Below, piece by piece: positions 5,537 through 10,399 of a stretch of DNA of 10,399 bases. Source of the stretch: an uncultured Eubacteriales bacterium (GTDB taxonomy: Bacteria; Bacillota; Clostridia; Oscillospirales; Acutalibacteraceae). A program made the position numbers and the translations under genes. The stretch covers positions 1 to 10,399 of the forward strand of contig CAKSDF010000060.1 in NCBI GenBank assembly GCA_934444695.1, given 5' to 3'. Every line of letters starts with the position of its first letter. Position 1 is the stretch's first letter. The notes under the pieces were generated by a model, which saw nothing but the letters and a program-made list of their open reading frames with translations, did no database searches and was not told the DNA's origin.

Positions 5537-6946
5537 ATGAAAATTTTGCTTGTCGAACCCAACCTTGATCCTCGCATCATTGAAATTGGCGGCTCTCTCG
5601 CAGCCATGCAAAACCTCGTCGGCGGCCTCATCCAGGCCATCTACCCATTCGAAGACCGCGTCGCCCTGATCTGCAACGACGAGGGCAAGCTGATTGACCT
5701 GCCGCAGAATCGCCCCTTGAAACACCCTGAAACAGGTGAAGTCTACGACGTTGTCTATGGTACGTTTTTCGTATGTTCCGCGCCGGCCGACAGTGAAAGC
5801 TTCGAGTCCCTGTCAGACGATTTGCTTGAAAAATACAGCAAAATCTTTGCGCTGCCAAAGCTCGTTTGCACCGACTGCGGAGAAGAATTTCCCAAGGATG
5901 AGCTCTACCCGTTCGATGGAGAGCTTCTCTGTCCGGACTGTCTGGAAGGCAAAACCGTTCTCTGTTCCTGCTGCGGAGATCGTATCTGGCGGGACGATGA
6001 TGCAGGCAGTGAGAATCAGCCACTCTGCCAGAATTGCTTTGACCGCTACTACGAGCGCTGTTCTGACTGTAATGAGCTCATTTCCCGAGACAATGCAATG
6101 TACCGCAGCGATACCCCCTACTGTCAGGAATGTTATCTCGCCCTGTGCGATAATGACGCTATCCATGATTACTATTTCAAACCCACTCCCATTTTCTACG
6201 GTAATGGCAAGCGTTTCTTCGGCGTTGAACTTGAGATCGACGGCGCCGGTGAAGATAGTGACAACGCTGCCGAGATCCTGCACATCGCCAATGCTGAACA
6301 GCCGCTGGCCTATTGCAAGCACGACGGCAGCCTTGATGAGGGGTTCGAGATCGTCACTCACCCGATGACCCTCGATTTCCACCTGCACAGCATGCCGTGG
6401 GAGCAGATCGTGGAAGAAGCAAAGCGGCTGGGGTATACCAGCCACCAGGCGGGTACCTGCGGCTTGCATGTTCACGTCAATCGCAACGCGTTTGGCAATA
6501 CCGAGAGTACACAGGATGCAGCCATTGCGCGCGTCCTGTTTTTTGTTGAAAAATTCTGGGACGAGCTGCTCAAGTTCAGTCGTAGAACACAGGGACAGCT
6601 AAATCAGTGGGCCGCAAGGTACGGATATAAAGATCAGCCGCAGGAAATTCTTGACCATGCAAAGAGCGGCCGCCACGCCGGACGGTATACTGCGGTCAAT
6701 CTGACGAACGCCGACACCGTGGAATTTCGAATGTTCCGGGGCACTCTGAAGTTCAACACGCTGATTGCAACTCTCGAACTGCTCGACTGCATCATCGACG
6801 CCGCGATCTACCTGACGGACGATGACCTGAAAGCCATGTCCTGGTCCAGCTTCATGCTTGGCTGTACGAAGCCCGAGCTGATCCAGTATCTGAAAGAGCG
6901 CAGGTTCTACATCAACGAGCCAGTCGAAAGCGCAGGTGAGGTTTGA
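5537..6946 (+). CDS. DUF3846 - triple zinc ribbon - amidoligase fusion protein
   Basis: A 469-residue cytoplasmic protein with three parts. Residues 1 to about 80 (MKILLVEPNLDPRIIEIGGS, then LQ/LVGG-type helix) resemble DUF3846, common in mobile elements of Clostridia. Residues 111-199 hold three evenly built zinc ribbons, each CxxC-x17-CxxC: Cys111/114/132/135, Cys143/146/164/167 and Cys175/178/196/199. Residues about 222-450 match the 'putative amidoligase' (COOH-NH2 ligase) family, with GVELEID (229-235), DGSLDEGFEIVTHP (263-276), GLHVHVN (309-315) and VEFRMFRGT (395-403), the acids, histidines and arginines expected for ATP and metal binding in a glutamate-cysteine-ligase-like fold. It should form an amide bond between a carboxylate and an amine at the expense of ATP; the substrate is unknown. 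AGAGGA lies 7 bases before the ATG. Its TGA overlaps the next gene's ATG by one base, indicating translational coupling. Confidence 0.88.
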   Translation: MKILLVEPNLDPRIIEIGGSLAAMQNLVGGLIQAIYPFEDRVALICNDEGKLIDLPQNRPLKHPETGEVYDVVYGTFFVCSAPADSESFESLSDDLLEKYSKIFALPKLVCTDCGEEFPKDELYPFDGELLCPDCLEGKTVLCSCCGDRIWRDDDAGSENQPLCQNCFDRYYERCSDCNELISRDNAMYRSDTPYCQECYLALCDNDAIHDYYFKPTPIFYGNGKRFFGVELEIDGAGEDSDNAAEILHIANAEQPLAYCKHDGSLDEGFEIVTHPMTLDFHLHSMPWEQIVEEAKRLGYTSHQAGTCGLHVHVNRNAFGNTESTQDAAIARVLFFVEKFWDELLKFSRRTQGQLNQWAARYGYKDQPQEILDHAKSGRHAGRYTAVNLTNADTVEFRMFRGTLKFNTLIATLELLDCIIDAAIYLTDDDLKAMSWSSFMLGCTKPELIQYLKERRFYINEPVESAGEV

Positions 6947-7806
6947 TGTGCTGCCTGTTTGGATTCATTGACTATGCAGGCTCGCTGAGCGTCAAGCAAA
7001 AGTGTCGCCTGATTCGGGAGCTCTCTATCGCGGCAGAAGTACGCGGCACCGATGCCACTGGTATCGCCTACAACACATCGCGTGGGCTTCAAATCTACAA
7101 GCGTCCGCTGGCGGCGCATCGGCTGCATCTGCGTATTCCTGCGGAGGCTCACGTCGTCATGGGACATACGCGGATGACGACACAGGGCAGTGCAAAAAAG
7201 AATTACAACAACCATCCCTTCTTTGGCTGTGTAAAGGGGAAGCCCTTTGCACTGGCGCATAATGGCATTGTTTGGAACGACCTTGAGCTGCGCCGCACAA
7301 AGCACCTGCCGAGAACGAAGGTGCAAACAGATAGTTTTATCGCTGTGCAGCTCATTGAGCAGCAAAAGGCCCTCAACTTGTCCAGCCTCAAATGTATGGC
7401 GGAACAGGTTGAGGGCTCGTTCTCTTTCTCGGTGCTCTCCGAACAGGATGAGCTGTGGCTGGTCAAGGGCGACAATCCTCTTACCATCGTCCATTATCCG
7501 GCAGTCGGTGTCTATGTCTACGCCTCCACCGCTGAGATTCTGAACAAGGCGTTGGCCCGCTGCGGCAACTGGCTCGGGCGCGGAGAGAAGGTTGATATCG
7601 AGATGGGGGATATTGTAAGAATTGACCGCAAGGGTCGCATCACCCGCGGTACGTTCGATGCCTCCAAGCTCTATCGCTCGTCGTGGGGGTATTGGGATAC
7701 GCCGCTGTACCCGAAAGTGCCTCATTCTGAGGAGGAACATCTCGCACTTTTGAAGTCGGTCGCAAAGTCGTTGGCTTTACAGGCGAGATGGTCGATCGAT
7801 TGTTAG
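6946..7806 (+). CDS. Class II glutamine amidotransferase (C-terminus frameshifted)
   Basis: An Ntn-type glutaminase domain that releases ammonia from glutamine. After removal of Met1, Cys2 (MCCLFGF) is the nucleophile. Other family motifs appear in GlmS-like order: RGTDATGIA (33-41), GHTRMTTQG (73-81, glutamine binding), NHPFF (89-93), AHNGIVWN (104-111) and QTDSF (127-131). The domain stands alone without a synthase partner domain, so ammonia probably goes to another protein; the coupled amidoligase is the obvious candidate. The start ATG overlaps the upstream stop. The frame given ends in an unlikely tail (LALQARWSIDC). A natural continuation lies in the -1 frame; restoring one G at about 7773 gives a 305-residue protein ending at 7862, two bases before the next gene. 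The catalytic domain is intact either way. This may be a real mutation, a sequencing error, or, less likely, programmed frameshifting. Confidence 0.85.
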   Translation: MCCLFGFIDYAGSLSVKQKCRLIRELSIAAEVRGTDATGIAYNTSRGLQIYKRPLAAHRLHLRIPAEAHVVMGHTRMTTQGSAKKNYNNHPFFGCVKGKPFALAHNGIVWNDLELRRTKHLPRTKVQTDSFIAVQLIEQQKALNLSSLKCMAEQVEGSFSFSVLSEQDELWLVKGDNPLTIVHYPAVGVYVYASTAEILNKALARCGNWLGRGEKVDIEMGDIVRIDRKGRITRGTFDASKLYRSSWGYWDTPLYPKVPHSEEEHLALLKSVAKSLALQARWSIDC

Positions 7807-7862
7807 ACCAGGGCTTCACCATCGACGATGTCGAAAATCTATTATATGAAGGGGTGTATTAA
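7773..7862 (+). other. Out-of-frame C-terminal segment of the glutamine amidotransferase
   Basis: Read in the -1 frame from the G at 7773, this segment encodes 29 residues beginning GFTGEMVDRLLDQGF and ending ENLLYEGVY before TAA (7860-7862). It joins smoothly to SVAKSL (271-276) of the upstream frame, giving an amphipathic, acidic helical tail. The stop at 7728-7730 in this frame and the lack of a start with a ribosome binding site argue against an independent gene. Confidence 0.7.
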
Positions 7863-7864
7863 CC

Positions 7865-8005
7865 ATGTCTGGAAAAATCAAAGCAAAGTCAAATTATAAG
7901 GTGCGCGGCAGCAGTGTTGACCTGTATTGCTCCGTGCATGTACGCCGCACCAAAGGCCGCAGCAAGTCGAGCTGCAAGGTCAGCACGCGCGGCAAAATGA
8001 GATGA
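7865..8005 (+). CDS. 46-residue highly basic Ser/Lys/Arg-rich peptide
   Basis: A short gene with ATG 10 bases after AAGGGG (7849-7854) and two bases after the restored end of the amidotransferase gene. The product has 8 Lys and 6 Arg against a single Asp, two cysteines (Cys22, Cys37), many serines (for example GRSKSSCKVS at 31-40) and no hydrophobic segment. I do not recognise a family. It could bind nucleic acid by charge, or be the peptide substrate modified by the amidoligase and amidotransferase encoded just upstream. The position inside the operon, a good ribosome binding site and the tight spacing support a real gene; the function is open. Confidence 0.7.
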   Translation: MSGKIKAKSNYKVRGSSVDLYCSVHVRRTKGRSKSSCKVSTRGKMR

Positions 8006-8021
8006 AAGGAGGTGATGGGGC

Positions 8022-8117
8022 TTGAACCTGAACTACGTAATGGCTGGCATGATGCTCACGCTCTTCGTCCTGTTTTTAGCTGAGGGCATTTGCGCCTCGC
8101 TTCGAAAAGAGAGGTGA
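8022..8117 (+). CDS. 31-residue single-pass membrane peptide (TTG start)
   Basis: A very strong AGGAGG (8007-8012) lies 9 bases before TTG at 8022, which decides the start over the in-frame ATG at 8040 (27 bases away) and the out-of-frame ATG at 8015 (2 bases away). The product has one hydrophobic segment (VMAGMMLTLFVLFLAEGI, about 6-23) and a positively charged end (LRKER), suggesting a membrane peptide with its C-terminus inside. Its ribosome binding site directly follows the stop of the basic peptide gene. No family recognised. Confidence 0.6.
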   Translation: MNLNYVMAGMMLTLFVLFLAEGICASLRKER

Positions 8118-8121
8118 TTTC

Positions 8122-8247
8122 ATGCCGGTCTTTTTTGCTGTTATCGGCACGCCGCTCTATGACTTTGCCGCCGGCTGTGTGCTGGCCGCCAATGTATACC
8201 TGCTGGTGAGGGGTGGGAAGAACTACCTCAAAGGACGTAAGAAGTGA
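8122..8247 (+). CDS. 41-residue single-pass membrane peptide
   Basis: The ATG lies 7 bases after AGAGG (8110-8114), which sits inside the last codons of the preceding small gene, so the two are translationally coupled. The product has a hydrophobic N-terminal two thirds (FFAVIGTPLYDFAAGCVLAA, then NVYLLV) and a strongly basic tail (RGGKNYLKGRKK). It is probably a membrane-anchored peptide with a cytoplasmic basic end and is the last gene of the amidoligase operon before the hairpins at 8275 and 8358. Similar tiny membrane proteins are common in conjugative elements, but I do not recognise this one. Confidence 0.6.
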   Translation: MPVFFAVIGTPLYDFAAGCVLAANVYLLVRGGKNYLKGRKK

Positions 8248-8274
8248 GTCTTTTTTGATATAGGGGAATAAGGC

Positions 8275-8334
8275 GAGGGGACGTTCCGTAGGCCCGAAGC
8301 CAACGCGTTGCGTGGCTTCGAGCCTCGTCCCCTC
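8275..8334 (+). other. Long GC-rich stem-loop downstream of the amidoligase operon
   Basis: The outer arms GAGGGGACG (8275-8283) and CGTCCCCTC (8326-8334) pair perfectly. The inner arms (8291-8302 and 8313-8324, core CGAAGCCA/TGGCTTCG) pair with one mismatch around a 10-base loop, with an asymmetric bulge between. About 20 bp of stem in total. No T-tract follows, so it is not a standard terminator; it may protect the 3' end of the transcript or be a small repeat element. No second copy was seen in the window. Confidence 0.6.
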
Positions 8335-8357
8335 TCCTTCGCGCTGCGGCGCTCATC

Positions 8358-8388
8358 CTCACCCCTCACGGTGAGATTCTATTTTTTA
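8358..8388 (+). terminator. Intrinsic terminator of the amidoligase operon
   Basis: CTCACC and GGTGAG form a 6-bp stem around a 6-base loop, followed by ATTCTATTTTTTAT. It is short but has a proper T-tract, lies about 110 bases after the last operon gene and follows the long stem-loop. It would separate the operon from the downstream cargo gene. Confidence 0.6.
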
Positions 8389-8400
8389 TAGATACTTCTC

Positions 8401-8502
8401 TGTTCCAATGTTCCAATAATTTTTATAAAGTGAAAAATAAGAGAAAAGGGGGGGAGATATTGAGCGTAAATATAGACTGCTTTTCGTTGGAACATTGGAA
8501 CA
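8401..8502. repeat. Inverted repeat built of tandem TGTTCCAA octamers
   Basis: The left arm (8401-8416) is TGTTCCAATGTTCCAA, two tandem copies of an octamer. The right arm (8487-8502) is its exact reverse complement, TTGGAACATTGGAACA. The 70 bases between are AT-rich apart from a run of seven G. Perfect 16-bp arms of tandem octamers look like binding sites for a DNA-binding protein (iterons or a looping operator) rather than a terminator. They lie upstream of the 495-residue orphan gene. Confidence 0.85.
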
Positions 8503-8544
8503 CAACTCCTTGTTTCTAATGGGACTTGCTTTCCTCACGATTCT

Positions 8545-8566
8545 TTGACATAATAAAATGTATAAT
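8545..8566 (+). promoter_or_regulatory. Promoter elements upstream of the orphan cargo gene
   Basis: A consensus TTGACA (8545-8550) and a consensus TATAAT (8561-8566) occur close together but only 10 bases apart, too near to work as one pair. TATAAT is about 40 bases before the start codon and is the likelier -10; its -35 would be poor or replaced by an activator, perhaps bound at the inverted repeat just upstream. Confidence 0.4.
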
Positions 8567-8606
8567 TTTCTCTACGCATTCGATATTGTACGGGGGTATA
8601 AATGTA

Positions 8607-10094
8607 ATGTCTACTGAACAGGTCTTTTGCGAAAATTGCTTGATTGCTGACAAGCTTATTCCTAATAGTCCATCCGTAAGCGAGTTAGAGGAGGAAGAAA
8701 GAATATCTCATTTGAGCCCACCCTTGATTCACTTTTCTCAGCCCACATTAAAAATGTCTGAATGTGCTACTGACACTATCCGCAAAATTGATCGCGGCAA
8801 TTTAGTCGGAGACCCATTTCCGGCTACGCCTATGGATCTTACGAAGTACTTTGACTATCCTTTGCTATCATATTATTCCAATCTTTCCGTAGTATCGTCT
8901 AAAGAAAAAGTACTTCCTCTGGTACTATATAAGTGGATCGATAAGCAGAAGAAAAGCACTAAGGATCACCGAAGAAGTACCCTTTATGAAATGCCATATG
9001 GTCAGAAGGGATGTTACTTTTATGAAACCGATTTTGCACTTGCGGCAAAAGCTGAATTGCTTTACCGAGCAATGAACACCAGAAAAGATGCTACGGCGGT
9101 TCGTGCCTCGCCATCGTACATCGGCAGATTCTTTGCGTTATCTGCAAATCGTGAAGAGGCTCCGGATTCTGAAAGTGATCGCGATCTTACGTTCAAGGTA
9201 GAGGATTATGTTTATTTTGAACTGTGGACCTGTTATAGCTTCCTTATTGAAGCTGCCGCTATGCTCACGATAATACCAGACGAAGAAATTCAATCCTTGT
9301 GCAAAGAACAGCTGAAGGACAATTGGGATGTCTTCATTCCTAAGCTATTTGCCCAGCTATCTACGGATGAGTCTGCCAGTGAAGAACAATCAGCCGACAC
9401 GCAAAACAAGCCGGATGATAAAACACCGCCCCAAAATCAGAAAGTCAAAACAGCGACTGCAAGTGATGTGTCTATGAGCAGTTCTTCCGAAAAAAGTTCG
9501 ACTGCAAGTTCTGATCCAGATGAAACGGAATCTGCACCATTTTCTATTCTTGCGCGTATTGCTTACATGAGGTACTTTCTATATGAATTATGGAGCAATT
9601 TAGAACGGTATAAAGTTTATGGGCGTTCTCGAATAGATAAACCATTTTCAGTGTCGGGCATTCCTAAGGAAGATGTACAGAAGATTGTCGATCGAATAAT
9701 TTTTTCTATCAGAACCATAAATACGGATATCGGAGTATTCGACCTATGTAAGCCCAACACTTCACACTGGGAATTAAAGGTTGAAGACGGAAAGAAATTT
9801 CTGGACGGCGAGGTTGGCAATCCCTCAAAAAGTAGTAAAATAGCAAAAGAGTGTCATTATCATCTCTGTAATTTGATTCAAACAATTACTAATCCGATTG
9901 ACATTTGCAAATACGCAGGAAATCCGATTTATGGTCCGGTCGCGTTTTGTAACCCTCTCCATCTGGGCGTCCCTGCTTTCCTAAAAGACTTGGAGGATGC
10001 CGATGGTAAAAGCACGAGACCTCCCAAAAACAAACGATGGGAGATTTTGAAAGATCTGCAAATGTCACTTTCCGAATACGTTGAATATATTTGA
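8607..10094 (+). CDS. 495-residue protein of unknown function, possible mobile-element cargo
   Basis: I do not recognise this protein. It has an N-terminal Cys pair (FCENC, 7-11), a mainly helical, aromatic-rich middle (about 80-250, for example VEDYVYFELWTCYSFLIEAA at 198-217), a low-complexity acidic/serine-rich linker (about 252-310, with MSSSSEKSSTASSDPDE), and a second helical domain (about 311-490) with ARIAYMRYFLYELWSNLERY (316-335) and a Cys/His cluster (KECHYHLC, 414-421). There is no signal peptide or membrane span. The layout, two globular helical domains around a flexible linker, is seen in sensor or defence proteins, but no catalytic motif can be named. Start chosen at the ATG 10 bases after GGGGG; a longer frame from 8526 adds 27 residues with no good site. 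It is AT-richer than the neighbouring operon and isolated by terminators on both sides, suggesting separate acquisition. Confidence 0.75.
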   Translation: MSTEQVFCENCLIADKLIPNSPSVSELEEEERISHLSPPLIHFSQPTLKMSECATDTIRKIDRGNLVGDPFPATPMDLTKYFDYPLLSYYSNLSVVSSKEKVLPLVLYKWIDKQKKSTKDHRRSTLYEMPYGQKGCYFYETDFALAAKAELLYRAMNTRKDATAVRASPSYIGRFFALSANREEAPDSESDRDLTFKVEDYVYFELWTCYSFLIEAAAMLTIIPDEEIQSLCKEQLKDNWDVFIPKLFAQLSTDESASEEQSADTQNKPDDKTPPQNQKVKTATASDVSMSSSSEKSSTASSDPDETESAPFSILARIAYMRYFLYELWSNLERYKVYGRSRIDKPFSVSGIPKEDVQKIVDRIIFSIRTINTDIGVFDLCKPNTSHWELKVEDGKKFLDGEVGNPSKSSKIAKECHYHLCNLIQTITNPIDICKYAGNPIYGPVAFCNPLHLGVPAFLKDLEDADGKSTRPPKNKRWEILKDLQMSLSEYVEYI

Positions 10095-10121
10095 TTCAAC
10101 CCCTCAATTATCCGAATTAAA

Positions 10122-10178
10122 TCCCGCAAAGCTCACCTCAATTTTCTGAAAAAGAGGTGAGCTTTGCGGGAAAATTTT
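10122..10178 (+). terminator. Strong intrinsic terminator after the orphan gene
   Basis: Arms CCCGCAAAGCTCACCTC (10123-10139) and GAGGTGAGCTTTGCGGG (10154-10170) are a perfect 17-bp stem, extendable by one T-A pair, with a 14-base loop, followed by AAAATTTTTTC. It starts 28 bases after the stop codon and is one of the clearest terminators in the window. Confidence 0.92.
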
Positions 10179-10253
10179 TTCTCTGAACATGCTATATTGT
10201 TTACACTGGATGCGCAAACAGTAATATAGAAAAAGCCGTTCAAATCAAACGCA

Positions 10254-10399
10254 ATGATCGGCTATGTCAAGGGAGATGATCAAATATTTAATTGTGAGGA
10301 CAAATTAACTGCTGACAACTTGGATGCCCTTTGGCGGCAGGACATGCAGGACGAGCGGAACCAGCAGGCTTTCAAGGACGCGCTTCGCTCCACCGATCC
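10254..10399 (+). CDS. Possible start of a further gene, cut by the window edge
   Basis: From the ATG at 10254 the frame stays open to the end of the window (48 complete codons), with an acidic, polar product containing NLDALWRQDMQDERNQQAF. There is no good ribosome binding site, but TTTACA (10200-10205) and TAATAT (10222-10227) could form a weak promoter 16 bases apart. Base composition becomes GC-richer towards the edge, like real coding DNA of this genome. The family is not recognised. Confidence 0.4.
   Translation, partial: MIGYVKGDDQIFNCEDKLTADNLDALWRQDMQDERNQQAFKDALRSTD

Noticed and set aside
5813..6475. 220-codon minus-strand and 210-codon plus-strand frames inside the amidoligase gene
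   Set aside because: Shadows of the zinc-ribbon/amidoligase frame; neither has a ribosome binding site or a recognisable domain.
6907..7740. 277-codon open frame on the minus strand
   Set aside because: Antisense to the glutamine amidotransferase, which has all family motifs; the shadow product has none.
8401..8502. CRISPR-like or terminator reading of the inverted repeats
   Set aside because: Only two arms in inverted orientation and a 70-base AT-rich gap; no array of direct repeats with spacers and no T-tract after the right arm.
8460..8519. 19-codon TTG-initiated frame across the right arm of the TGTTCCAA repeat
   Set aside because: The purine-rich stretch before it is only about 3 bases away, too close for a ribosome binding site, and the product is too short to judge.

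Overview
The window looks like a piece of a Gram-positive anaerobe of the class Clostridia, most plausibly an Oscillospirales-type gut bacterium. This is an inference from strong AGGAGG-type ribosome binding sites, Gram-positive style promoters and hairpin-plus-T-tract terminators, and from the gene content. No rRNA, tRNA or CRISPR was seen.

Left part (1 to about 4622) is a metabolic locus centred on arginine-type amino acids. It holds the 5' end of an ornithine carbamoyltransferase gene (minus strand, running off the left edge) and an M20-family amidohydrolase (minus). Divergent from the hydrolase is a GntR/FCD transcriptional regulator (plus). Convergent with the regulator is a two-gene minus-strand unit: a dimethylarginine dimethylaminohydrolase (DDAH) followed by a YfcC-type amino acid carrier. 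A 15-bp hairpin between gntR and yfcC probably terminates both. The likely logic is uptake or exchange of (methyl)arginine derivatives, hydrolysis to citrulline plus a methylamine, and phosphorolysis of citrulline by the carbamoyltransferase. The M20 enzyme would release a precursor, and the GntR protein would control the set.

A gene-poor stretch of about 250 bp (4623-4874) separates this from a region that looks like the accessory part of an integrated mobile element (4875 to the end). Two small minus-strand DNA-binding-type proteins (an excisionase-like HTH protein and a Myb/SANT-like protein with a Cys-rich tail) are divergent from a compact plus-strand operon. That operon encodes a DUF3846/triple zinc ribbon/amidoligase fusion, a class II glutamine amidotransferase whose last part is frameshifted by what looks like one missing G, a 46-residue strongly basic peptide, and two tiny membrane proteins that are translationally coupled. 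This is the most interesting system in the window: an ATP-dependent amide-bond-forming enzyme next to an ammonia-releasing enzyme and a candidate peptide substrate.

After a long stem-loop and a terminator comes an unusual perfect 16-bp inverted repeat, each arm being two tandem copies of TGTTCCAA. Then follows a 495-residue protein of unknown function, AT-richer than its neighbours and closed by a very strong terminator, so it stands as an independent cargo unit. The window ends in the start of a possible further gene.
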